Shown here: positions 9,816 through 19,245 of the stretch, in pieces | How positions within the stretch are numbered: position 1 is the first letter of the stretch | How the letters are laid out: the number at the start of each line of letters is the position of its first letter | Assembly: GCA_905182525.1 (NCBI GenBank) | Contig: CAJJBV010000003.1 | Location: 248,001-312,000, forward strand | Length of the DNA stretch: 64,000 nt | Direction of reading: 5' to 3' | Source of the DNA: Cryomorphaceae bacterium | Lineage (GTDB): Bacteria > Bacteroidota > Bacteroidia > Flavobacteriales_D > Parvicellaceae | Notes under the pieces: generated by a model | What the model saw: the letters and a program-made list of their open reading frames with translations, nothing else | What the model was told of the DNA's origin: nothing | The model's database searches: none | Position numbers and translations under genes: made by a program

Positions 9816-10527
9816 ATGAACTTTTTGGTTCTTATTGAAAAATATCAAAATGCAATCATCGGTGCATTAATTGTTCATGTCTTGATTTTTGTTTGGTTAA
9901 ATGTTCAAAATGTTTCATTTTATGTTATTCAGCCTAAAGAAAAAATTGTAGCAACTCTTGATTTTACAGAAAAACTTATTGTGCCTACTGCTGAGAACAG
10001 AATTAATAATTCTTTAATTGAAGATGTTGAATTAACAAATTCAGCTTCTAATTATGATCAAAAAAAAGAAATTTCAGCTTCTCAAAAAGAATATCTTTCT
10101 CAAGAAGTAATTGATGAAGTCAAAAATTATGAAAAAAAACAATTTGACGATTTCGGCAAAGACAATCCTACTATTAAAGAAAAAGCAAAAGTTCAAGAAA
10201 TAGTTGCTGAAAATGAAATCGTTAATAAATCACTAGGGAAGACATCTAATGCAACTGCAAAATATTTTTGTAAAGATAGAAATATGAGAGTTCAGCAAAT
10301 ACCATCGTACATGTGCAATGAAACCGGAACTGTAAGACTTAACATTAAAGTAAGTCCAAAAGGGGAAGTGACGGATTGTAAAATAGATGATGCTCTAACT
10401 AATACTTCTAAATAGTTGCTTATTAAAAAATGCTTTGAATTATGCTAAGAATTGGAAATTCAATCAAGACTTTTCTAAAACACAAAAACAAATAGGTTGG
10501 ATTGAGTTTATTTATATTTCACAGTAA
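9816..10527 (+). pseudogene. TonB-like energy transducer, frameshifted near its C-terminus
   Basis: The first frame (9816-10415) encodes a short cytoplasmic N-terminus, one transmembrane helix (~residues 14-30), a charged periplasmic linker and the start of a TonB C-domain (GTVRLNIKVSPKGEV). It then hits TAG at 10413. If one A is removed from the AAA at 10410-10412, reading continues as NSCLLKNALNYAKNWKFNQD and on to WIEFIYISQ and TAA at 10527, a normal TonB C-terminal ending. The total length (712 bp = 3x237+1) agrees with a single inserted base. TonB proteins transmit proton-motive force to outer-membrane receptors; such a receptor follows two genes downstream. Confidence 0.75.
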
Positions 10528-10540
10528 TTAAAAATTAAAA

Positions 10541-12331
10541 ATGCGATATCTTTTATATTATTTAATAATACTTGCAATCCCTTTCAACTATACATTTGCT
10601 CAGAAAGACGGATTATTGAAAAATGAGAAAATCACTACTTACTGGGATAATGATGAAAAACAAGTAAGAAGTATTGGTTTTTATCAAACAAGTGGATATT
10701 CTAATATTGGAGCTAAGACAGGGAAGTGGATTCACTTTTATAAAAACGGTAAGACTCAAGAAATTAGTAACTATTATAAGGGGGAATTAAACGGCATTTA
10801 TAAATCTTATTATCTAAATGGAAATCTTAATATTAAAACTTTCTATGTTCTTGGAAAAATAGATTCCATTTTTGAAGCCTACTACGAAAATGGTCTACTA
10901 GCAGAAAAAGGATCGTATTTAATAAATCCTAAAATTTCATTTAATGATACATCAGGTCTTGATTATTGGATTAAAAAAAGTGAAAAAATAAGATCGTCAA
11001 AATATAATCGTTGGGAATATTTTTATGAAAAAGGTGAGTTAATGGAAAAATCACATTTTAATAAAAATGATTCTACAGAACTAATTGACTTTTTTTATGA
11101 TCAATCAGGAGAAGTCCTAATAAATAATGGGAAAGGGATTCGAAAAACTTATTATCCTTCAAATAAAATAAAGTCAATTGTTGAATATAGCAATGGCCAA
11201 AAAAATGGATTATATCAACTTTTCAAACCAAACGGAGAAATACGAAAAACCGGGAAATACAAAGATGGAAAAATTACTGGCAAATGGATAGAGCTATTTA
11301 TTACTTCTGATAGTATTTACCAAAAAACAGAATATAAAAACGGAATGAAGAATGGTAAGTTCCAAGAGTTTTATTCAAATGGAAATATTAATATAGATGG
11401 GGAATACTTAAGTGGTTTAAAAAACGGGATTTGGAGTTATTATTTTGTAAATGGATCTTTGGATATGAACGGAGGGTTTTTAAATGATCAACAAGATGGG
11501 TTTTGGACTTTTTATTATCCAAAGGGATTAGAATATTACAAAGGAGAATTTTCTAATGGTCAAAAAACTGGGAATTGGGAATTTTTCTATAATGATGGTG
11601 CTCTTTGGAAAAAAGGAGAGTTTAAATATGATCAAAAAAATGGCTTTTGGCGAACAAAATTTGAAAATGGCATGATCGCAATGGAAGGAAATTATTCAAT
11701 GAATAAAGAGGATGGACTATGGAAATCATGGTATGGAAATGGGCAATTAAAGGATGAAGGATCTTTTAATTTAGGAAAAATGAATAATAGTTGGGTAGGT
11801 TACTACACTAATGGTCAGAAAAAATATTCTGGAGAATATGAAGATGATTATAAAATAAATCAATGGACTTACTGGTCAGAAAAAGGTGATATAATTGAGA
11901 CTAGGAATTATATAGTAGAAAGTAGTAAAAGCAACCTTTTTATAAATGACACGAGAGTTGTAAAAAAGTCGGTTGCGGATGGCAAATGGATAAAATATAG
12001 TGAATATGATCAAAGCATAAAAAGTGAAGAAAATTATGCAGAAGGTAAGCTACACGGAAGGTGTACTTATTTCTATCCTGGAGGAATAATAGCTAATCGA
12101 ATAGTAAACTATAAAAATGGCTTGATGGAGGGCAACTATCAAAACTTTAACAGGAAGGGTAGTCTTATTTCAGAGACCAATTATAAAAAAAATAGAAAGA
12201 ATGGGGATGTTAAAATATATAGTAAACGAGGAAAGCTAATTTCTCATTTCATTTATAAAGATGGATTAAGAATAAAAGACGAAATTAAAAAGATAAACTT
12301 CCAATATAATTCTCCGACTCAAAAAAAATAA
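10541..12331 (+). CDS. Exported MORN-variant repeat protein
   Basis: The 596-residue protein has a signal peptide (MRYLLYYLIILAIPFNYTFAQ). The rest is about 20 imperfect repeats of ~23 residues around the core G-x-W-x-x-[FY]-Y-x-N-G-x-x-x-x-x-G-x-[FY], for example GKWIHFYKNGKTQEISNYYK and GIWSYYFVNGSLDMNGGF. This is the MORN_2 (YwqK-like) repeat, common in Bacteroidota exported proteins. The molecular function is unknown. It sits between the TonB-like gene and a TonB-dependent receptor on the same strand with short gaps (13 and 29 bp), so co-transcription is likely. Confidence 0.75.
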   Translation: MRYLLYYLIILAIPFNYTFAQKDGLLKNEKITTYWDNDEKQVRSIGFYQTSGYSNIGAKTGKWIHFYKNGKTQEISNYYKGELNGIYKSYYLNGNLNIKTFYVLGKIDSIFEAYYENGLLAEKGSYLINPKISFNDTSGLDYWIKKSEKIRSSKYNRWEYFYEKGELMEKSHFNKNDSTELIDFFYDQSGEVLINNGKGIRKTYYPSNKIKSIVEYSNGQKNGLYQLFKPNGEIRKTGKYKDGKITGKWIELFITSDSIYQKTEYKNGMKNGKFQEFYSNGNINIDGEYLSGLKNGIWSYYFVNGSLDMNGGFLNDQQDGFWTFYYPKGLEYYKGEFSNGQKTGNWEFFYNDGALWKKGEFKYDQKNGFWRTKFENGMIAMEGNYSMNKEDGLWKSWYGNGQLKDEGSFNLGKMNNSWVGYYTNGQKKYSGEYEDDYKINQWTYWSEKGDIIETRNYIVESSKSNLFINDTRVVKKSVADGKWIKYSEYDQSIKSEENYAEGKLHGRCTYFYPGGIIANRIVNYKNGLMEGNYQNFNRKGSLISETNYKKNRKNGDVKIYSKRGKLISHFIYKDGLRIKDEIKKINFQYNSPTQKK

Positions 12332-12360
12332 TTAATTTGTATAGCAAATAATTATTATTA

Positions 12361-14875
12361 ATGCTCCATTTTTCATCAAAAAGATTCTTATTCTGGGTTA
12401 TTCTTAGTTTAATTCATTCACAAAACATCCTAAGCCAAGATGCTGTTGTAAAGGGGCGAATTATTGACGCCAAAGACTCTGAGCCACTAATTGGGGTGAA
12501 TATTCAAACCCAAGATCATCTTGGAACTGTAACAAATATTAATGGAGAATATCAACTAAATTTAAAACCTGGCAACTATAATGTCATATTCAAATATATT
12601 GGGTACAACAAAATCACAAAAAAAATATCGGTTCAAGAAAATCAAATAACTAATATTAATCTTAAGCTTTTTGAAGATGTCAATCAGTTAGAGGAAATGG
12701 TTATTTCTGCTAGTAAATATGAACAAAAACTTGGCGAAGTTTCAGTTTCAATGTCTATTATAAAACCTGAACTAATTGAAAACAAAGCAACTAGAGATGC
12801 AGAATCAATAATTCAACAAGTTCCGGGAGTTCAAATCAATGAAAATCAAGCTAGTATTAGAGGCGGTAGTGGATGGAGCTATGGAGCGGGAAGTAGGGTG
12901 CTTGTCATGGTAGATGGAATGCCAATGCTGGCTGGTGATGCCAACGATATAAAATGGTCTGCAATTCCTTTGGAAAACATCTCTCAAATTGAGGTTTTAA
13001 AAGGCGCCTCTTCTGTTCTTTACGGATCTTCTGCTCTAAATGGTGTGATTAACATAAGGACTAAATATCCAAAGGATGAGCCAATTACTAAAATTAACAT
13101 CTCCAATGGGTTTTACATGCCTGGTTATGGGAAAAGGAAAGGCACTTCTTTAAGTCGGCGGGGATTCAATATTAGATAAAAGAGGAAGTCAAACTTGGTG
13201 GAATTCTCCTAGAGGATACGCACAAGGGAATTTCACGCATTTAAGAAAAATAAATGTAAATAATGAATTGGTTTTAGGTGGCTCTTTTATGAAAGATCAA
13301 GGTTACAGACTTGGGTCAAATGATCAAAGAATTAGAGTCAATGGAGGCTGGAAACACTTTTCAAAAAAATACAATGGTCTATCTTATGGAATTAATTTAA
13401 ATACCAATTTCAATAAGAGTACTACATTCTTTCTTTGGGAAAGTGCTGATAGCGTGCTTCATGCTCTTGGTGGTACTAGTGATTCTACTACTACAATGAG
13501 CACTTCTTCCACATCAAGAATAATGATAGATCCATACATCTCTTACATTAGTAAAAATGGTAACGAGCATCAATTAAAAACTAGGTTTTTTAGAACAGAT
13601 AATAAAAACAATACTAATCAAGGGGCTTCTTCAGACTATTACTTTTCAGAATACCAATTCCAAAAAAGATTTGATAATAAACTTACCCTCACAAGTGGGG
13701 CAATGAGCTCCTATACTTTGGTTAAATCACAACTTTATGGTGATCATAACTCTACCAATATTGCAGGTTATATTCAAGGAGATAAAAAATGGAACAAATT
13801 CAATATTACAGCAGGAATGCGAATGGAGTATTTTAAAATAGATAGTGTTCAATCAAAGGGGAAATTATTTAATACCGATTTAAATATTCCTTTTCAACCT
13901 GTCTTTAGATTTGGAGCTACCTACCAGCCAATGGAATATACCTTTTTAAGAGCCTCATATGGTCAGGGTTATAGATTTCCATCAATTGCAGAAAAATATA
14001 TCTCTTCAGCCGTTGGGCCCTTAAATGTTTTTCCAAATCCAAATTTAGAACCAGAATATGGGTGGAGTGCAGAATTGGGACTTAAACAGGGTTTTAAAAT
14101 TAAAAACTTTAAAGGCTACTTTGATGTTTCTGGGTTTGTTACTAGATATACTAATATGATGGAATTCATATTTGGAATTTACAATTCAAATGGCGATGAT
14201 TTATCTTACGATTATAACCAATTTATTAGTTTAATAACTCAGGGTGGCAACAGTCAATTATTAAATAATATCAATAACTTATTTGGTGCCAGAAGTACCA
14301 ATATTCAGAATGCAAATATTCCAGGGTTTGAAATAAGTTTAGTCGGTCAAGGTGATCTATCAGAAAATATCAGTTTTTCTATTCTAGCTGGATATACTTA
14401 TATAAACCCCACTGCCTTAAATCCTGACTCAACATATTTATCTACTTTTAGTAATCCAGACACAATAATCCCAAAGAATTCGATACTAAAATATAGAAAT
14501 AAACACTTAGCTAAGCTTGATTTTCAAATAGACTATAAAAAGTTTTCTTTGGGGATGAGTGCTAGATACACAAGTTTAATGAGAAATATTGACGCTATTT
14601 TAGAAACTCAAAATATAAAAATTACAATAGTTGACACAAATAATATTATTCAGCAATTACCAACTAATCAAGCTGTATTAAAAGACAATGATAAATACAG
14701 AGCTTCTAGAATGACCGGCGACATAATTTTTGATGCTAGAATAGCCTATCAAATAAATAAAAAATCAAAAGTTTCTATTTTAATGAACAATCTTCTAAAT
14801 AGAGAATATACTAATAGACCAGGAAATGTAATGCCTCCAAGAACAATTATTTGGCAATATTCATTAAGATTTTAG
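12361..14875 (+). pseudogene. TonB-dependent outer-membrane receptor, frameshifted
   Basis: Frame 1 (12361-13179) encodes a signal peptide, a carboxypeptidase-regulatory-like domain (VVKGRIIDAKDSEPLIGVNI, residues ~28-110) and a plug domain (QQVPGVQINENQASIRGGSG, VLKGASSVLYGSSALNGVI). Frame 2 is recognisable from ~13155 (DKRGSQTWWNSPRGYAQ) and runs to the stop at 14875, ending in a typical receptor barrel with terminal aromatic residue (IWQYSLRF). The span is 3x838+1 bp, so the net defect is one extra base between ~13130 and 13160. The substrate is unknown: there is no SusD partner, and the single-chain layout suggests siderophore, cofactor or metal uptake. The 3' end overlaps recX by 4 bp. 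Confidence 0.8.
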
Positions 14876-15336
14876 CGCATTACTAATTCAACAATTTCAA
14901 AAGCTATTTCTGTTTCATAGCCTTTTAAATTTATGAATTTTAATAGTTTTTGCTTTGAATTATAATCCCTTGGAGAACCCATTGACTGAAACTTCTTTGT
15001 AGTTTCCTCTAATCCTGCTTTTTTATACTCTTCGCTATCAATATTATCAAGGGCTAGTTCAATATAATTTTCCTCAATACCTTTTTGGGCAAGGTGATGC
15101 CTGATTTTTAACTTCCCCCACTTGTAAAAACTAAATCTATCATGGACAAAAGCATTGGCATATCTTTGATGATCGATGAACTTATTTTTTTTTAGTTCGT
15201 TAATTAAATTATGTTTTTGAGTAATTTTTAAAGTGTATTTTGAACAAAACACTAGGGCTTCTTTTGAGGTCAACTCTTTTTTTGAACATTTATTAGACAA
15301 AAAAAGATAGGCTTTTTTATAATCTTCGCTTGACAT
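14872..15336 (-). CDS. recX: Regulatory protein RecX
   Basis: The 154-residue helical protein has the three-helix repeats typical of RecX (FIDHQRYANAFVHDRFSFYKWGKLKIRHHLAQKGI). RecX binds RecA filaments and limits recombinase activity. No recA is in the window. The start ATG at 15336 overlaps the last base of the upstream HU/SPOR gene. Confidence 0.88.
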   Translation of the reverse strand: MSSEDYKKAYLFLSNKCSKKELTSKEALVFCSKYTLKITQKHNLINELKKNKFIDHQRYANAFVHDRFSFYKWGKLKIRHHLAQKGIEENYIELALDNIDSEEYKKAGLEETTKKFQSMGSPRDYNSKQKLLKFINLKGYETEIAFEIVELVMR

Positions 15337-16310
15337 TATTTAATCAAAATCCAAGAAGATATTTTATGGCTTTTATTAATTGCTTTTTGTAGCCTATTTG
15401 CATTTTTCTTATTTGAAAATTTCCCAGCTGAAACTCTAAATAATTCGTTTTCAACATCTAACTTTCTAGCATTGATTCCTTTAAGGTTTAATTTACTAAT
15501 TAAACTGTTGGCATTTAATTCATTCCCAAAAGAACCAATAACTACTTCATAAGACTTAGAATTTTTAACGGTTGAAATATTTTCTGGAGACTTAATTATT
15601 ATAGAGTTAACGGTAGTATTTACTTTGTTCTTTGGTTGAGTAATGATTTTTTTTGGCGATATAACACTTATTGGGCTTAAATCTTGTATATCCGATTTTT
15701 GTTTTTGAAATGTAAACGGATTTAAATCAGAATAATTAAAATCCCCATTTTTCTTAAATAGTTGAGTTTTAAAAGGGATCCACGCAGAATAAAAAACAAG
15801 GATAATAACACTTGCTGCTATAGCCCAATTTTTAATCTGTGAATTGCTAATTCTTGACGGATCTAAATTAACTACTTTATTTATTTTATTTTCAGACTTA
15901 AATTCCTCAATATTAATTGGTCTAAGACCATAAGATAATGTTAATAAATTATTAGATTTTTGTTTAAAATTTAAAACCCCTTGAACCCTAAATAAAACAC
16001 CAATTCCATCAAATTCAAACTGATTTTGATTATCCAAATTTTGATTGATTTCTATAAGTAATGAGCCTAAAAATTCCAAAGATTCTTGATAAGTAATATT
16101 TTTATTTTGTGCAACAGCGTTAACTAATAAACCATCATTATTTACAAGATTTTTATTGAATAAAATTTGTTTAGATGGAGGGGAAATAACTGTTTTATGA
16201 AGCTCTAATTTTGCTGGAGAATATTGCGCAACAAAACCACCTAGGTTAGGGAAAATTACACAATCATGCAATTGGAGTAACTCTTTTAATATTTCATTTA
16301 TGTTAAACAT
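15336..16310 (-). CDS. HU-CCDC81 / SPOR domain membrane protein
   Basis: The 324-residue protein starts with two HU-like modules of the bacterial CCDC81 type (LQLHDCVIFPNLGGFVAQY, residues ~12-70, then ~75-140). One transmembrane helix follows (~residues 168-184), then a disordered linker and a C-terminal SPOR domain (SYEVVIGSFGNELNANSLISKL, residues ~248-324). SPOR domains bind denuded septal peptidoglycan and HU-like domains bind DNA or protein. The architecture is seen in Bacteroidota and suggests a division-site protein with the HU part in the cytoplasm. It overlaps recX by one base. Confidence 0.85.
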   Translation of the reverse strand: MFNINEILKELLQLHDCVIFPNLGGFVAQYSPAKLELHKTVISPPSKQILFNKNLVNNDGLLVNAVAQNKNITYQESLEFLGSLLIEINQNLDNQNQFEFDGIGVLFRVQGVLNFKQKSNNLLTLSYGLRPINIEEFKSENKINKVVNLDPSRISNSQIKNWAIAASVIILVFYSAWIPFKTQLFKKNGDFNYSDLNPFTFQKQKSDIQDLSPISVISPKKIITQPKNKVNTTVNSIIIKSPENISTVKNSKSYEVVIGSFGNELNANSLISKLNLKGINARKLDVENELFRVSAGKFSNKKNANRLQKAINKSHKISSWILIK

Positions 16311-16376
16311 TTTATGTTGGTAAAAATAACAATTATTGTATTAAGATTCCAAATAGATCTTGCTAAATCAACATAA

Positions 16377-18179
16377 CTATTTTTTAAGCGCCTTAAAAAC
16401 CTTAACTGCTTTGTCGTTGCCAATTAGTGATTCCAATTCTTTGAGAGGAATTGTTTTGATCATCTTTACGGATTTATATTTTGTCAGTAGAATAGTAATT
16501 GTTTTATCTCCTATTCCCTCAATACTAGTTAATTCCGTTTTAACTAATCCTTTCATACGTCTATTTCTATGATGAGTTATTCCAAATCTATGGGCTTCAT
16601 TTCTCATGTTTTGAATTACCTTGAGGGTGGGGGTTTTTTTATCTAGATATAATGGATATTGATCTCCAGGGAAATAAATTTCTTCAAGCCTTTTTGCAAT
16701 ACCTATTATTGCAACTTTTTTATTGAGTTTAAGCTTTTCTAAACTTTTTATTGCACTTGATAGCTGCCCTTTTCCTCCATCAACTATTATTAACTGTGGT
16801 AAGGATTGTTTTTCGTCCTTTAGTCTTTTATATCTTCTGTAAACAACCTCTTCCATAGAAGCAAAATCGTCTGGGCCCTCAACAGTTTTAATATTAAAAT
16901 GTCTGTAATCTCTTTTGCTGGGTTTGCCATTTTTAAAAACTACACACGCTGCAACAGGATAATTTCCTTGAATATTAGAATTATCAAAACATTCCATATG
17001 TACTGGCAATTCATTAAGTCGTAAATCTTTTTTGAAAATTTCTAGCAGCTTTAAAGTTGGGGTTTCTGGGTTTTTAATGGCTTCTGTTTTTAAAAACTCT
17101 ATTTTTTTTGCCAACGCGTTTTTCTTAGAAAGTAACAATAAAGCTTTTTTATCTCCCCTTTGTGGAATATGAAAATTAATTGGGTGGTCTAAAGAAATAA
17201 TAAATGGGGATATAATTTCTTTAACATTGTCAAAAAAATCATTTAGACTATCGGCAATTACGAATGAAATAATTTCTTGCTCACTTTCATCTAATTTTTT
17301 CTTTACTACTGTTGTTTTTGATTTAGTTATTGCACCATTCATTACTTTTAAAGTATTCACAAAAGCAAATTTCTCATGGCTCACAATATTAATAGCCCCA
17401 AGTGAAGAAATATTTGAATCAACAACCACAGATTTAGCTTGAAACTTTTCAATATTTTTAATTTTAACTTTTATTTTTTCTGCTTCTTCGTATTGGTATA
17501 CACTAGCATACTCCTTCATTTTGTCCCTCATTGATTTCAAAGCCTTGTAAGTATTTCCAAATAAAACTTGCTTCATGTTAATTAATCGTTCTTCATAATC
17601 ACTAATTTCAACTTCTCCTTGGCAACATCCTTTGCAGTTGCCAATATAAAAATCAACTGCATTTTTAAAAACCCCATCTTCAATTTTCTCTATACTTAAT
17701 TGGTGATCACAAGTTCTAATCTCAAAGTTATTCTTTACTAACTCTAGTACTGTTTTAACTACTTTAACAGAGGGATATGGGCCGAAGTATAACGATCCAT
17801 CTTTGATTTTTTTTCTAGTATAAAAAACTCTAGGGAAAATTTCTTTTTTAATACATATCCATGGATATGTTTTGTCATCTTTTAATTGAATATTATATCT
17901 TGGTTGGTACTTCTTAATTAGAGAGTTTTCAAGAAGAAGAGCATCGATTTCTGAGTTAAGTTGAATAGTCTTTACAGTAAAGACTTTTTGAACCATTACT
18001 TTGGTTTTCTTATTTTCAAATTTTATCTTATTGAAATAAGAACTAACTCGGTTTTTAAGTTTTTTTGCTTTTCCTACATAAAGAAGATTCCCAGACTCTT
18101 CATAAAATTGATATACTCCAGGAACATTTTCCAAAAGTGAGATTTGCGCTTTTAAATTTACTGATTTCTCAACCGACAT
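16377..18179 (-). CDS. uvrC: Excinuclease ABC subunit C
   Basis: The 600-residue protein has an N-terminal GIY-YIG nuclease (VPGVYQFY, NLLYVGKAKKLKNRV), a UVR motif, the RNase H-like C-terminal nuclease (ECFDNSNIQGNYPVAACVVF and IVDGGKGQLSSA) and a C-terminal helix-hairpin-helix (LTSIEGIGDKTI). It makes both incisions in nucleotide excision repair. I start it at ATG 18179; the TTG three codons upstream is a weaker choice. A CxxxxCC-type cluster near residue 200 (GNCKGCCQGEV) fits the Fe-S-ligand region described in UvrC. Confidence 0.95.
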   Translation of the reverse strand: MSVEKSVNLKAQISLLENVPGVYQFYEESGNLLYVGKAKKLKNRVSSYFNKIKFENKKTKVMVQKVFTVKTIQLNSEIDALLLENSLIKKYQPRYNIQLKDDKTYPWICIKKEIFPRVFYTRKKIKDGSLYFGPYPSVKVVKTVLELVKNNFEIRTCDHQLSIEKIEDGVFKNAVDFYIGNCKGCCQGEVEISDYEERLINMKQVLFGNTYKALKSMRDKMKEYASVYQYEEAEKIKVKIKNIEKFQAKSVVVDSNISSLGAINIVSHEKFAFVNTLKVMNGAITKSKTTVVKKKLDESEQEIISFVIADSLNDFFDNVKEIISPFIISLDHPINFHIPQRGDKKALLLLSKKNALAKKIEFLKTEAIKNPETPTLKLLEIFKKDLRLNELPVHMECFDNSNIQGNYPVAACVVFKNGKPSKRDYRHFNIKTVEGPDDFASMEEVVYRRYKRLKDEKQSLPQLIIVDGGKGQLSSAIKSLEKLKLNKKVAIIGIAKRLEEIYFPGDQYPLYLDKKTPTLKVIQNMRNEAHRFGITHHRNRRMKGLVKTELTSIEGIGDKTITILLTKYKSVKMIKTIPLKELESLIGNDKAVKVFKALKK

Positions 18180-18200
18180 ATCTTTCAAGAATGAACAAAA

Positions 18201-19172
18201 CTATTTTTTCCTATTAATAGAATAATGTATTAACCCAATAAAAGCTTCTTTAGCAGATGATGGAGGGAGCTTCTCTAATTCTTTAATAGCAAGATCTTTG
18301 TACTCGTTCATTTTGCGTTCAGCATAGTCAATTCCTCCGTTTTCAATTACCATTGAAATGATTTTTTTAACTTTTGCAGGGTCTTGTTTGTCTTTTTTTA
18401 TTGTATTAACTATCAAACGTCTTTTTTCTTTACTCACTTTTTGTAAAACATGAATTAAAGGCAACGTGAGTTTTCTTTCTTTAATATCTATTCCTGTTGG
18501 CTTGCCAATGTCGTTTGAAAATCCATAATCAAAAATATCATCTTTAATTTGGAAAGCCATACCTACAAAGATTCCTACTTGTTCCATAGTGGCAATGATT
18601 TTTTTATCATTAGTAACAGAACATGCTCCTGTACCGCAACAGGCCGCAACTAAAGATGCTGTTTTTTGTTCAATTATCCGATAATACACATCTTCGGTAA
18701 TATCCATTTTTCTGGACTTTTCCATTTGCAGTAATTCTCCTTCAGACATAGCTTTAACTGCTTTACTTACTAAGTGCAATAAATCTATTCTATTTTCAGA
18801 GGTTGTGAGTAGAAGGCCCTGAGATAATAAAAAATCTCCTACAAGAACAGCAATTTTATTTTTCCAAAGTGCATTGATTGATAAAAAGCCTCTTCTTTCA
18901 AATGCATCATCGACTACATCATCATGAACTAAGGTGGCCGTATGAAGAAGTTCTATTAAAGAAGCTGCAGTATAGGTGCCATCTGTAACTTCTCCAAACA
19001 TTTTTGCAGAAAGAAAAACAAAAAGGGGTCTAAGTTGCTTTCCTTTTCTTTTGATAATGTAATGAGTAATTTTATCTAAGAGCGCAACATCACTTTTCAT
19101 AGCCAGCTTGAATTTTTTTTCAAACATGGCCATTTCCTCTTTAACAGGCTTCTTAATATCTTCTACCGTCAT
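18201..19172 (-). CDS. Polyprenyl (octaprenyl-type) diphosphate synthase
   Basis: The product has 323 residues, starting at ATG 19172. The first aspartate-rich motif is LVHDDVVDD and the second QIKDDIFDY, with the conserved RKGKQLRP block near residue 50. It extends farnesyl diphosphate with IPP to make the long prenyl tail of menaquinone. The exact chain length cannot be read from sequence. It lies 21 bp upstream of uvrC on the same strand. Confidence 0.9.
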   Translation of the reverse strand: MTVEDIKKPVKEEMAMFEKKFKLAMKSDVALLDKITHYIIKRKGKQLRPLFVFLSAKMFGEVTDGTYTAASLIELLHTATLVHDDVVDDAFERRGFLSINALWKNKIAVLVGDFLLSQGLLLTTSENRIDLLHLVSKAVKAMSEGELLQMEKSRKMDITEDVYYRIIEQKTASLVAACCGTGACSVTNDKKIIATMEQVGIFVGMAFQIKDDIFDYGFSNDIGKPTGIDIKERKLTLPLIHVLQKVSKEKRRLIVNTIKKDKQDPAKVKKIISMVIENGGIDYAERKMNEYKDLAIKELEKLPPSSAKEAFIGLIHYSINRKK

Positions 19173-19245
19173 TATCAATTATTGGTAAATATCCAAAAAT
19201 TAACTATGCAATTAGTTTTTGAATAAACTTATTTATTGGAGGGGG

